A DNA stretch of 64,000 nucleotides from Copromyces sp. CBS 386.78. Lineage: Eukaryota; Ascomycota; Sordariomycetes; Sordariales; Sordariaceae. Under the pieces are notes generated by a model. It saw only the letters and a program-made list of their open reading frames with translations. It ran no database searches and was not told the DNA's origin. The position numbers and the translations under genes were made by a program. Of the stretch, positions 9,522 through 21,195 are shown in pieces; the first letter of the stretch is position 1, and every line of letters starts with the position of its first letter. The stretch lies in NCBI GenBank assembly GCA_030685235.1, contig MU839202.1, forward strand, positions 1-64,000, written 5' to 3'.

Positions 9522-11501
9522 ATCACAACCATCCTCAATCTCACTCATACGTATGGAGTCACTCAACATGGATGCATGCCAAGTAAAAACCACGGAAACT
9601 GGCCCTGTGTCTGTGACACCATCTCAACATCTCTCTCAATGATGCACACGATGAACAAGACCATATATCACCTATCTCAGTTCAGGGCTTGATATCACTA
9701 ACACAAATCGATAGCCTCATCATGCGGTCTCCTTCTCAAGACCATCGGCCTCAAGGTCACTGCCATCAAGATTGACCCCTACATCAACGTTGATGCCGGT
9801 ACCATGAACCCCAAGGAGCACGGCGAGTGCTTCGTCCTTCACGATGGTGGCGAGACCGATCTGGATCTTGGCAACTACGAGCGTTACCTCGGTGTCGACC
9901 TTGCCCGCGACAACAACATCACCACCGGCAAGGTCTACCAGCAGGTTATCGAGAATGAGCGCAAGGGCAAGTATCTCGGCCGCACTGTCCAGGTTGTACC
10001 CCACGTTATCGACGCGATCATCGACACCATCAACCGTGTCTCCAAGGTACCTGTCGACAAGTCTGGCGAAGAGCCCGATGTTTGCATCATCGAGTTGGTA
10101 TGTTGATCCACTGTCATCATCAGACATGACGTCTGCTAATGGTTCACAGGGTGGTACTGTTGGTGATATTGAGAGCATGCCTTTCGTTGAGGCCCTCACC
10201 CAGCTCCGTCACAGAGCTGGCAAGAACAACTTCATCAACATCCACGTCTCTTATGTCCCTGTTGTCAACGGCGAGCAGAAGACGAAGCCTACCCAACACG
10301 CTGTCAAGAGCGTCAGGAGTGCTGGTCTCATTCCCGACTTGGTCAGTCTCATTGCTAATCATCAAGTGATCTCCTTTGCTAACTTGCCGTACAGATTGCG
10401 TGCCGTTGTGAGAAGCCCCTTGAGCAGGGCACCATCAACAAGGTCGCTTCCAGCTGCCAGGTCGAGGTTAATCAAGTCCTTGCCGTCCGCGATATGCCCA
10501 CCATCTACCAGGTTCCTCTTCTCCTGGAGGAGCAGGGCCTGCTCAGGGAACTTAAGGAGACCCTGAAGCTCAGCGACATCAAGCTCTCCCCCACCCGTGT
10601 CGCCCAGGGCCAGGAGGTCTGGGCCAAGTGGCAGAAGATTGTTCCCCTCGGTTACGCCGAGACCGTCGACATCGTCTTGGTCGGCAAGTACATTGAGCTT
10701 CACGATGCCTACCTTTCCGTCATCAAGGCTCTTGAGCACTCCGCCATGCGCTGCGGCCGCAAGCTCAACCTCATCTGGGTTGATTCTGAGCACCTCGAGG
10801 AGAAGACCCAGAAGGAGGATCCCACCAAGTACCACAAGGCTTGGCACGACGTTTGCGTCGCCAAGGGTATTCTTGTCCCTGGCGGCTTCGGTCACCGTGG
10901 TACCGAGGGTATGGTCCGCGCCGCCCAGTGGGCTCGTGAGCAGAAGACCCCCTTCCTCGGTGTCTGCCTTGGTATGCAGGTTGCCGTTATCGAGGCTGCC
11001 CGCAACCTCTGCAACCTCAAGGATGCCACTTCTGAGGAGTTCGACGCCAACGCCGAGCACCGCGTCATCATCTTCATGCCCGAAGGTTCCAAGGAGAAGC
11101 TTGGCGGTACCATGCGTCTCGGCACCCGTACCACTCACTTCCAGCCCGGCTCTGAATTCAGCAAGCTTCGCGCTCTCTACGGCGAGGCCACCAGCATCGA
11201 GGAGCGTCACCGTCATCGTTACGAGGTCAACCCCGACTACATTGAGAAGCTCGAGCAGTCCGGTCTCATTTTCATCGGCAAGGACGACACCAACGAGCGC
11301 ATGGAGGTTGTTGAGATCAAGGACCACCCTTACTACGTCGGTGTTCAGTACCACCCCGAGTACACCAGCCGTGTCCTCGACCCCTCACGCCCCTTCCTCG
11401 GCTTCGTTGCCGCCGCTATCGGCTGCCTCGACGAGATCACCAAGGAGATCCTCAAGGACGCCGGCGTTGCCAACGGAAGTATCAACGGCGCCCACTTCTA
11501 A
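9324..11501 (+). CDS. URA7: CTP synthase
   Basis: Five exons: 9324-9348, 9423-9455, 9715-10097, 10150-10341 and 10395-11501, giving 579 aa, the usual family length. It makes CTP from UTP, ATP and glutamine in the cytosol, the last step of pyrimidine nucleotide synthesis. The synthetase domain starts [17 protein letters not shown] (split by two introns) and contains [28 protein letters not shown] and [11 protein letters not shown]. The glutaminase domain follows the [10 protein letters not shown] linker, with nucleophile elbow GVCLGMQ (Cys about 402) and QYHPEYTSR (His about 531, Glu about 533). All introns are GT-AG; the largest (9456-9714) contains an AAC microsatellite. Strong codon bias implies high expression. 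In N. crassa itself a different symbol may apply. Confidence 0.97.
9498..9520. repeat. AAC trinucleotide microsatellite in intron 2 of CTP synthase
   Basis: A run of CAA/AAC units inside the 259-bp second intron, followed by CACC/CATC units. It is not in coding sequence. Confidence 0.8.
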
Positions 11502-12773
11502 ATCTTGGACAAAAGACGGCGAGGGTCGCCCGACGACGATGCATAGGAGTCGCCCGCAGCGAAGGGCACGGATCCAATTCAAGAGGAGGACTACTGTGAC
11601 AGCCACAGTTTTTGAGGTCAGTCATACTCAAGGTCAGCAGCAAGCCACCGCCCTTCGGTTCGACAACATCACCAACCTTGGTTACCGCTCAAGGTCGTCC
11701 CCTCTGATGACATGAAACATGAGCATTGGACACAGCAGCAGCAGTGCAAAATTCGGTGAAAAAAAGGAAAAGCTTTCAAAAAGGGCATGAAATGACTGGT
11801 TTACGGAAAAGATCTTTTTTGGGGGTGGTTGCATTTCAAATCAGCTTTGGGGAACGTGGCGTTATTTTGCTTCATCGCTTTACAGTAACTTTGCTACACT
11901 AGATTCGTAGATGGTGGCTCCTTTTTCTACTGCACCACTACTACACATATATACCCCTTCATAATAGTTACTTTGGCAAATACCTCTGGTGAGCATCAAC
12001 TCCATCTTTCATTCACTCTCTAAAGGGAATCTCTCGCTAATTTTTTTTCTAGGGCTTCATCGCTTTGCCAACTGCGAAGGTCTCGCGGTTCGAGGTGGAA
12101 CCGTGGAGTTTAGTGGCGACTTTGAAGGTTTGGAACAGATGGACAACTCCACCGTCGGAACCTTTGTTTCAAAATGTCGTTGCTGGAGAGACTTTTTTAC
12201 TTTACCGGTTGCTGCTCGCTTTCCTATATACGGTGAACGTTTGTTTGCATGGGGTTTTCATAGACTTGGGTTACGTCAACAGTTGCATAGAGCGGAGTTC
12301 TGGCGATTTCGGTTTCTATAGACAAGACAGGACGCCTTGAGCGAGGCGCATGATAACAGGTCTGAAAATGTATCGATGCCGGAGTGATGATATGATGAAC
12401 AGTTCGTGAAGCAATGCTTCTGGATACACAGCCTGGTTTTTTAAGGCAACAATTTACCTTTACTTCCTTATGGACAGAAAGTAAGTCAACCTCCCCCAGT
12501 GTCTCGACGCCCCATCTTCCCTGATGACCAGAACTGAAACAAACTCTCAATGAAAACATTCATCAGAAGTCAATCAAGTGTTTCCAAACCCCATCCATCA
12601 AGTGACGTTGAAGAAGTTTCGAACAAAGTTCACTACCAAAACATACGCGTTACATTCTGGCCCTTAGAGTGATCTTTATCGAGTCCTTTCTTTACAATCT
12701 CGTTGCTCTATCCTCTTTTGACATCAAAACCCCCTATGCCTCATCTACCCTCCCAAACCCCCAAGTCCCAAGT
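11502..12773. other. Intergenic between convergent genes
   Basis: The 3' regions of CTP synthase (plus) and the alcohol dehydrogenase (minus) meet here. Short frames near 11989-12340 are unsupported. Confidence 0.5.
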
Positions 12774-14058
12774 TCACGCCCCAAAAGCCTCCTCATACCC
12801 CGTCAAACAAAACCGATACCGTCCTCCACTCCCCTTCATCTTCTCCATCACATTCGCCAAATTGCTCTCATTGATCTTGACCTCTTCCACCCAAGTCCTA
12901 ACCCCCTTATCCGCCGCAAGCTGTAACATCTCCAACGTCTCCTTTCTGCTCCCCAAATGCGAACTCCCAAAAAAGCACCCATTCTTCAAAAAAGTCTGAT
13001 TCCGCACCCGGATCCCCTCGTCCTCCGGTAATCCAACACTAACCCACTTCCCATGGACATCCAGCAGCGACAAATAAGCATCTACATCGAACCCCTCAAA
13101 GGAGTTGGCCGTGTTGATGATCAGGTCAAAAGTCATAATGTGCTCTTCGTTCCAGTTCGGGTCCGAGGTCGCCAGGAAGCCGTCGGCGCCCATTTGCAGC
13201 GCGTCGGCTTCTTTGCTGTGGGTGCGCGAGATTACGTAGGTTGTGGCGCCGAGGGCCTTGGCGAAGAGGAGACCCAAGTGGCCGATCCCGCCGAGGCCGA
13301 CGATGCCGACTTTCTTGCCGGGACCGCAGCCGTTGCGGATGAGGGGGGAGTAGGCGGTTAGGCCGGCGCAGAGCATCGGGGCGGCGACGGTGGAGGGGAG
13401 GGCGTCCGGGATGGGAAAGACCCTGGATGGACAAAGAAGGTGTTAGCCTGGCTGGCAAGGGATGGGAAGAAAGGGAGAGAGGAGGGGAATTTGGGGTGCT
13501 TGGGAGAAGGGGAATATGGGGAGGGCGAAACGAGGAGCAAAAAAAAAAAAAAGACGAACCAATGCTCATGGGTGCGAACGTGAGAAGAGTAACCGCCCTG
13601 GCTGACGATGCCGGTCTCAGGCCACACGGCGCCATAGGTGTCTAGTTGCTTGCGGCAGTAGGTCTCGTTGTCGTTCTTGCACTGGCGGCAGTCGAGGCAG
13701 GAGTAGGACTGAGCGCCTACGCCGACGCGCTGGCCGGGCTTGATGAGAGTCACTTTGGGACCGACGCGGAGGGCGGTTCCGACGATTTCTGGGCCATGTT
13801 AGTTAGGCATTGGGTTCACAGGCTGGCCTAGAGAGAGAGAGGTATGTATGTACCGTGGCCAACAGCAAGAGGAAATTTTTGTTCGCCCCAACCGCCGCTG
13901 ATGGTGTGGACATCGCTACCGCAGACACCACAGCACTCGATCTTGATGTCGACGTCGTAGTCACCGAAGGGCTTGGGTTGGAACTCGTTCTTGTGGAACT
14001 CGGTCCAGGTCTCGGGGCCGTTGACCTGGAAGCCGGTGAACTTTTCGGGGACAGACAT
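12774..14058 (-). CDS. NADP-dependent zinc alcohol dehydrogenase (ADH6/CAD type)
   Basis: Exons on the minus strand 14058-13854, 13788-13560 and 13422-12774, giving 360 aa, the usual length for this family. Motifs in order: CCGVCGSDVHT (catalytic zinc Cys), GHEIVG rebuilt across intron 1, GQRVGVGAQ, the structural-zinc lobe CLDCRQCKNDNETYC, and the Rossmann motif GLGGIGHLG. Neighbouring residues (VISRTHSKEADALQMGAD) fit the NADP-preferring ADH6/ADH7 and cinnamyl alcohol dehydrogenase group. The likely reaction is cytosolic reduction of aldehydes to alcohols. The donor of intron 2 is the less common GTTCGT, with the intron carrying a long A-run (T-run on the coding strand). Substrate specificity is not predictable here. 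Confidence 0.93.
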
Positions 14059-14804
14059 GTTGGAGGTAGGTGTATCTGGACAAAAACACGGGAGGACGTC
14101 TGAAGGGAACAGAGACACAACCAGAAAGACTACACTACGGAGGGTCCTCGAGGTATAAGTACACTGACGGAACACGCGGAAGATCAACACATAAGACAAC
14201 GGTCAAACGGAACCGAGCATGTCGGATTGCTGTTCCTCCGCATGAGGAGGGGAGGAGGGGCAGTCCGTCACTTGGAAAGGCGTACGCCGGCTTTACCCAT
14301 TTCCTGGGTGGTATCGCGGGATTCCTACCCACTCTGGCGGATCCACCACGCTCCCGTGCCTGGGTATTCGATCGTAGCAAAGGAGAAACATGGTGAAAGA
14401 CCTCCGTCATGTTCTCTACCCCCGCCATGCCCCGTGATAGGTACGGGTAAAAGTGTCGTTTCTGGGGAAAGGGTGTTTGAGTGATAGCCCCACGGGGAGA
14501 GGAAGCTTAGCTGCTAAGGGTGTAACTCTATTTATCCACGAATCATATTGTCGCATTGGGGGGTTGCTGATGGCTCGGCGAAGCGACAAACTCTTCGCTC
14601 ATTGCTGACATGGATGACAATTGAGGCGGGCCTTTTCAGCAACAGAAGGGCTCTCTAAAAGCTTACGGAAGCTTGTTCAAGATTGGTTCGTGGCATATAT
14701 GTCTGTCGATCCAACTCTTTGATATCCAAAATCTTTGAAGCGCTGGACTCGCTCAGCCCGCTATCACGCCTTTCATCTGACCTCAATTCCTATCATCCGC
14801 CGAA
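14059..14804. other. Intergenic, no gene seen
   Basis: Upstream region of the alcohol dehydrogenase and downstream region of the DUF7704-type gene. No supported feature. Confidence 0.5.
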
Positions 14805-15332
14805 TCAAGCCGTCCTCTTCTTCTGCAACTGCTTCCCCGACTTATACAAGCCCACATCGGCCAAAAAGGCAATCCTCATCGACGCGCCAAGATAGACAAA
14901 CGGGATGTTGCCCCAGTCGATCGCATTCCACGTTGACGGACTCCAGTAGATGTTCAATCCCAACTCGCGAACCGTGTAGAGATGTCCGATGTCGCCAATC
15001 AACAGACAGAAGAGTACGGTCTTCCAGACGCGGATGTCCGAGGTTGAGCGCAGCACGAGGGCTTCGTTTATGGCGAAGAAGAGGTACAGGTTGGCGAGTT
15101 GGGAGAGCACGATGGATGTCCCCAGGGGAATAGTCGTTCCAGGCGCAGAGGCAGCATGCGTGAGCTCGAGGTAGGCCTTCTTGTCGAAGTAGGCGTAGTA
15201 TGCGCCGAGCAGGGCGGAGAGAGGTTCGATAAGGAGGAAGAAGAGTCGGTAGAGGAGCGGGAGGGAGAATGCCGATGCTTGGGGTTGGGTTGTTGTTGCT
15301 GCAACCGCAGGAGCTTGTTTGTCTGAAGCCAT
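14805..15332 (-). CDS. Four-pass membrane protein, DUF7704-type
   Basis: A 175-aa single-exon gene. The start at 15332 gives MASDKQAPAV; the frame is open further upstream to 15536 but that part is basic and low in family likeness, so it is taken as 5' UTR. After a short polar leader come hydrophobic segments at about residues 24-45, 73-93, 105-125 and 143-160. Conserved-looking stretches are PLSALLGAYYAYF, INEALVLRSTSDIRVWKT, IGDIGHLYTVRELG and VYLGASMRIAFLADVGL, which I recall as typical of the fungal DUF7704 family. Function is unknown. It is divergent from the eS7 gene with 428 bp between the two starts. Confidence 0.75.
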   Translation of the reverse strand: MASDKQAPAVAATTTQPQASAFSLPLLYRLFFLLIEPLSALLGAYYAYFDKKAYLELTHAASAPGTTIPLGTSIVLSQLANLYLFFAINEALVLRSTSDIRVWKTVLFCLLIGDIGHLYTVRELGLNIYWSPSTWNAIDWGNIPFVYLGASMRIAFLADVGLYKSGKQLQKKRTA

Positions 15333-15760
15333 TGCGAAAGCAAGTAACTGAGATTGAAACGCAGTCAAGGTGCTGGTCGTGTGTGTTAGGCGCGTTGTTG
15401 GAGAAGTTGCCCTGATGAGTGACGCAACCTTGAACCTTGTCTTGGTTTTGGTGCAACCAGTTGACCTCGCTGTGTCTTTGGCCCGAAGCTTGAGTGGGGT
15501 CAAGGGAAAGCATTCTGCCGCTTTGAAAACTGACACCGCCTGCCCCTTTAATCAAACCTCACAAGTGGCCCGGGCACTGTTTATCACAACCCATCCACCC
15601 AACGATAAGCAGAGGGTTTGCGAGCCCTAGTCTTGGCACGTCTCCGCAAATTGGGACCCATCCAGCTTTTCTTACCCGCAGTCCATCACGACGGCCGCTC
15701 TTCGAGACTCTTGCAATCGACGACGACCGACCGATCGACCCGATATCGACAATCGCCAAA
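15333..15760. promoter_or_regulatory. Shared divergent promoter region (DUF7704-type / eS7)
   Basis: 428 bp separate the two divergent start codons, so the promoters of a ribosomal protein gene and a membrane protein gene must lie here. No specific operator or TATA element could be assigned with confidence. Confidence 0.45.
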
Positions 15761-16839
15761 ATGTCTGCCCCTCAGCTCAACAAGATCGCGGCCAACAGCC
15801 CCTCTCGCCAGAACCCCTCTGAGCTTGAGACCGCCATTGCTGGCGCCCTCTACGACCTTGAGTCCAACACTGCCGACCTCAAGGGCGCTCTCCGCCCTCT
15901 GCAGTTCGTCTCTGCCCGCGAGGTATGAAATCTCTCGACAATCCGAAACACGCAAACCGAAGACTCTCCGAGTTCCTGTTCCGGCGTCGGCGTACACCAC
16001 GAGAGCGAGAAAAAAAGTTGTCCACACCACACGTTTTTCGCCTCGAGCCGAAGAGTCGCTTCTGGGAAATATGATATGAGCATATTGGAATAGGGGCCGG
16101 CAGCCAGCAAGCACACAGCGAGCAGCGGTGCCCAGAGAGGTGCATGATGGACATGATATCACCATGATGGGCACCGCGCAGTGCGTATGTGTCTGTTGCT
16201 TGCTCGCGCCCAGAGACCATATATACACATCAGAAATACCATACAGCGCGCCGCGGAATAGGACGGGAGCGGTCCAAGGATTGATATCCCCATGTCATCC
16301 TGGAGCTCGCATGCTGACTTTTGGTCTGGAATAGATCGAGGTTGGCCACGGCAAGAAGGCTATTGTCATCTTTGTCCCCGTCCCTTCCCTGCAGGGCTTC
16401 CACCGCGTCCAGCAGCGGTAAGTTTTTTATCTCTTCAATATCAAAACTCGCAGTGATCCTAACTCGTCCGCCCAGTCTCACCCGTGAGCTCGAGAAGAAG
16501 TTCTCTGACCGCCACGTCCTGATCCTCGCTTCTCGCCGCATCCTCCCCCGCCCCAAGCGCTCCACCCGCTCCCGCAACACCCTCAAGCAGAAGCGTCCCC
16601 GTTCGCGCACCCTCACTGCCGTCCACGACGCCATCCTCACCGACCTCGTCTTCCCCGTCGAGATCGTTGGCAAGCGTCTCCGCACCAAGGAGGACGGCTC
16701 CAAGACCCTCAAGGTCATCCTTGACGAGAAGGAGCGCGGCTCCGTCGACTACCGCCTCGACACCTACTCCGAGGTCTACCGCCGCCTCACCGGCCGTGGT
16801 GTCATCTTCGAGTTCCCCCAGACCACTGCTGAGTACTAA
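15761..16839 (+). CDS. rps7: 40S ribosomal protein eS7 (S7)
   Basis: Exons 15761-15922, 16335-16417 and 16476-16839, giving 202 aa, close to other fungal eS7 proteins. It begins [23 protein letters not shown]. Other family stretches are [15 protein letters not shown], the exon-2 segment [35 protein letters not shown] and the C-terminal [15 protein letters not shown]. The protein is part of the small ribosomal subunit. Codon use is strongly biased, as expected. Intron 1 is unusually long for this window (412 bp); no snoRNA with good C/D or H/ACA boxes was found in it. Intron 2 is 58 bp. Confidence 0.97.
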
Positions 16840-17312
16840 GCGGTTGACGCAATGGGCGTTTGAGTGTCTAAAGGGCTGGAGCACTCAAAGGGTGATTATC
16901 GGGTTAGGGCTTTGATAGATATTCGGGTTCGGTTCTCTTGCAATGCATGCTTGGCAGTACAAAAGGAACGGCGTCTAGCTAGCTCGCTCTGAAAAAGGGC
17001 AGGCATAGGTTTCCCCCTACTACCTGTTATCCCTTGTGTTGTGCACTATTAATGCCAACATTCAAATACTACTGCGTTATGGATTGTGGGATACATCTTG
17101 TTTCATCTTTGGACCATGTGCTTGTGATCTATGTTCGTGATATCTGTCCTACAACTTCTATGGTCGTCACATGCTTTTAAACGCCGTCGTTATACCAACC
17201 TTGTGAACCGTGTCTCGAGTCGTGAACGTCGTGAACATCATTACTTTCCCTTTCTTACCCCTGACTCCAACAACACCATCTCATCATCTCTCACAATCTC
17301 TCACAAATTCTC
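16840..17312. other. Intergenic between convergent genes
   Basis: 3' regions of eS7 (plus) and the dynactin p62 gene (minus). No supported gene. Confidence 0.5.
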
Positions 17313-19264
17313 TCACAATGTCCTCGCAACTCTCCCCAACCCCAACACACACCAATACGCCAACTCCCTCTTCTCCTTCCCACCATCCTTATTCCCCTTG
17401 GCGCTACTCAACCCAGGCATGATCTCATCCTCGGGCGCCTCCGCCTCCCACTCGATTCTTACAAACATGGGTATCTCCAACACATCCTCATCCTCCTTTA
17501 TCGGACCTTTGCCATCCCTCTTGGCCGTCTGCACCAGACTAGCGGGTATCACCTCAATCACGATACTCGTCCAGTTCCTTCCCCTCTCCCACACTTTACC
17601 TACTTCCGGTCCCAGTTCCTCCCCCGCTAGACTCGCGCCGCCCGCCGTGCCCGGCCGTAACGTGCCAGCGCGTTTACGACCTGGTCCGCCTTCTGGCCCT
17701 GTAGAGCTGGACAGGTTTTGTTGTGAAGTAGAGGCAGAGGCATTGTTATCCTTTAGTGCTTCCTCCCAGACATCGGTGTTGGAGTCTATTTCGAACTGAG
17801 GGCAGAGGATTGTCACCTTGGACGGAAACCTGCCGGGTGTGGTGGCTGGTGTGGCCAAGGTAACTCGCACCGATTCGAAAATGGGGTTCTTGAAGGTCAG
17901 CACGAACTGAGCGGGCTGGAGAGGGGCGATGGTGTCAGGCGGCAGGTTTGGCATCGGTGGCGGGGTCAGACCGGGGATGATCAGCTGCTTGATGGTGATG
18001 GTCGGGATGTAGTTGCCTGCTATCAGGCGGATGCGGAAGCGCGTGGTTGTGACTTTGCTCTCGGGCTTGCTGATGATGTGACGGCATTGCGGGCAGCGCT
18101 TGGAGCGCTTGGTGCGCAGGAGGTAGGGGATCGGACGCAGCGAGGAGGTGAAGCGGGTGAGGCCGTGGAGAGGCGAAGCGCCGAGATAGGGGGCTTGGGA
18201 GTGGAGTTGCGTGGTGGACGCTGTGGAGGAATAGGCGTCGAGACCGGTGGTGGACTCGACGTCTTGGAGGGCGGTGATGGCGCTGGTTTCGTCGAGGGAG
18301 GCTAGTTGCAGACCTTCCGAGGGAGCGAGCGCTTCGCGCATGGTGCCCGGTCGGGACTTGGATTTCTTGTCGTGCAAAGAGGAGGAGCCGGTGTAGAGCG
18401 ACATGATCCGCGAGAGAGAGGCAGGCGCGTCGAAGCCTAGGTTGCCCAGGGCGGCGGAGGCGTCGCTGCCTGCTTTTCCGGTGCCGTTGACGTCGGAGAG
18501 CTGGTTTTGGTAGAAGGACTTGAGGTTGGCGAACTGCGTTTCCATGTCCAGGAGCGCGTCTAGGTCCTCTTCTCCTTGGCCGGTGCTGTTGCCGCCGCCG
18601 CCGCCGCCTTGTTCCTTCCGTCGCTCTTTGCGCTCCTTCGCCGTCAACCTCGTCTCGCCGCCGTTTCGTAGCTTCGCTAGTTGCATGTGGATGCTGTTCG
18701 GCTTATCGAACTTGATTCCTATTTCCGTAGAGCTCCAGTTGCAATAAGAGCATGACAGAATGTAAGAGCCCGAGTGGGAGGAAGCGGCATGGTCTGGACT
18801 AAGCAGCTGGTTCGGGTCTGGTGGTGTCTCGACATGGTTCACGGCGAGGGGCCCGATGCATACTGGGCATTGGAAGCAACTTCGTGTACATCTGTGGAGG
18901 CAAGGTGTACATTAGTCAAGTATCCTGATATAGACGACGCCTGCGGTATAGCTGACCTGTTCCCCTCGCTCCTGATGTTGCTACTTGGCACCTCAAACAG
19001 GCAGTTGGGGCAGTAGTAGCAGACAATCTCCTCGGCTACACATCGTGGACAGCGGATCTGGTGGCAGTCCTCGCAGAAGGAGAGATACTCTAGCGGATAG
19101 AGGCTGTAGTTGGACCGGGCAGCACGAGGGTCGAAGGTATGGTCGTCATCATCCTGAGCGGCGCAAGACAAGCCTTGGGCGGTGACATCGGGAGTCCTCT
19201 TTGCGTAGGGGTTGAGCTCTGAGCAGGGACACCGGATGTAGGTGTAAGGGTTGAAGGGCGCCAT
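17313..19264 (-). CDS. ro-2: Dynactin subunit p62/DCTN4 (RO-2 type)
   Basis: Exons on the minus strand 19264-18957 and 18891-17313, giving 628 aa. Zinc-binding Cys pairs define the N-terminus: IRCPCSE, SFCEDCHQIRCPRC, CYYCPNCLF, then SCFQCPVC rebuilt across the intron, SCSYCNWSS, and later KRCPQCRHI. The middle holds a coiled Lys/Arg-rich segment (LTAKERKERRKEQ), a Gly run and NLKSFYQNQL. The C-terminal third is beta-rich. p62 caps the pointed end of the Arp1 filament in dynactin, needed for dynein-driven nuclear migration; in Neurospora this is the ropy gene ro-2. I chose MAPFNPYTYIRCPC as start because orthologues begin near this motif. An in-frame ATG at 19459 would add 65 residues. Confidence 0.88.
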
Positions 19265-21195
19265 GGGAGTGTCGTAGAGGTCCTCTGGTGTTATTGGTAG
19301 CGGTAGCTGGTCATTGGCGGGATCGGAATCGGAGGGCGAGGACTCGGAGGGCGGTGATCTCACCCCGGGGAACCACAAGCGATTGCCGGTAGTGGTATCT
19401 CTGATTCGGCTTTGGGTGAGGCCTGGGTGGAAAGCGGGGAGTCTGTTGTTTCCAAACATGCATGCAGAGTCTCTTGGGTTCGGCTGGGAGGGGGGGCTGA
19501 GTTGTCAGTTCGTTTTGCGCCAGTCCAGTCCGGATGCTTCAATCGATGTCCATCGTTGAAAGAAGGGGTGGGACGACAGCGGGTAAGGTGGGGGAGGGGG
19601 GAGCGGGAAGGAAGGAGGGCTGGAGGCCGCGAGGGGAGCTTGACGCGCCTGACGCGTTCTTCGTTGGACCCCGAGTTGCTCCCGCTCCCGTCCCCCGTCC
19701 CGCCGTCTCTATCAACACCTGAAAGTCTTCCGTGGTTGATGTCCAGTGGGCAGCTTCAGGGCACAACAAGGAACAGCAGCTGCCCCTGGACCTACAGGGG
19801 AGAGAGTAGGGGACGCATATATATCCCTAACCCGCATCAAGGTGATAAGTCTGATAACGACTGGGAAGGAACTGAACGTCCAAAGCTCCTGCTGTCCTCT
19901 TTCCGTCCTTAAACTTGAGTCCGAACTCCCATCTCTCTTTCCTCATTGCACAAAAATGAGACTTTGCAGCAAAATTTGAGACCACCGCCGCACCTCTTCA
20001 ACTTGTCAATGACCAATAATTTTCTTCCCACCGACACCGTACCATCCATCCATTTCGTCGAATCATTTCTTGCAAACCCTTTTGGTCGTTGACTTTCTTC
20101 TCTTCTGCGCGCAGTGTCCGCCATGACAAAGAAACCTCCCCATCGTCCGAGTTGGCTTTCTGCTCCTCTTGAGCTTCCTGCCTCCCCGTCCTGTCGGTGT
20201 CTTCTATTACCCGGTATCCGAGACAAGACCCAGACGGCGGGATGTCACTCCAAGAGATTGGCCCAAAGGCAAAAAAACCCAAGACAAAAGAGGCATCGGT
20301 GGCAGGATCCACGACATCCCTTCATCTGCATCATGGTTCGTGGCGTTTATATTGACTGGTGTAATACGGCGCCAATAGAAGGCGATCAGCTTCGCAATGG
20401 CCAATACTCCTCCGTCATCCAACTCTGACGATTCCGTGGACCTCCCCACGCCAACTCCCGACCTGGTTTCTATTGGCACCACATCGCTTGTATTGGTGCA
20501 GCCTTGTCATCTTCTCACTACATATCAGTATCATCCCCTCCTCTTTCACCCAATCTTGAGCTTTGGGTCTTGATAGGTAGTCTGGATGCGGTTCCAGAAA
20601 GGCCGGGTGGTCCTGGGACGGGCCAGACACAGGTAGTTCTGTTTGTTGGTCAGCCGCATGCGCACCCAAGAGGAGAGCTGAACATTCAAAGTCCAGGGCC
20701 TCTGGTTCGTCTGGAGGGGAAAGAGTGCATACGTCGACTGCCTTTTCGAGCCGTTTCACAGCCGAAAGACGCTTCATCTTTTTCCTCCTTTGCCAGCAAC
20801 CCGTCATGTTAATCGAAAAGGTAATCGGCCACCGAGCCCAAGTCAGCCACACAAGCCGTACGTAAAGCCTATTGACGACGAGCCAAGCCCTCGGGTTAGG
20901 TTGTCGTGCATCCCGTCTGAGTCCATCAATCAAGGTCGAGGCCGTGGAACACAACATGCACTTTGGTGCTTCGGCAGACGTGCATTGTCTCTGGTCTTGA
21001 CGGCTGGGGTTACCTGGGTCTCCCCGCTTGAACTTAAAAGGCGGACTCCCTGGCCTCCCGCGTCAACTCTCTGCCAGTATGATAACGGAAAGGTTTTTTT
21101 TTAAAAAAAATAAAAAAAATAAAAAAATCTTTACGCCAGGCAGATCTTCGACTCTGGTGTTCACGCCAGCTCAAAGCGATACTCACGGGTTTACC
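19265..21195. other. Intergenic, no convincing gene
   Basis: Divergent interval of about 1.9 kb between the dynactin gene (minus) and the DUF8004-type gene (plus). It probably holds both promoters. Short frames on both strands have no recognisable content. An A/T-rich run lies at 21090-21127. Confidence 0.45.

Noticed and set aside
10362..11354. 330-codon minus-strand frame
   Set aside because: It is the antisense shadow of the strongly codon-biased last exon of CTP synthase and has a Leu/Val/Asp composition typical of such shadows.
10597..11715. 372-codon plus-strand frame overlapping CTP synthase
   Set aside because: Alternative frame of the same exon with a Ser/Pro/Arg-rich product and no splice support.
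15923..16334. Possible snoRNA in eS7 intron 1
   Set aside because: Boxes resembling C and D exist but are too far apart and lack a terminal stem.
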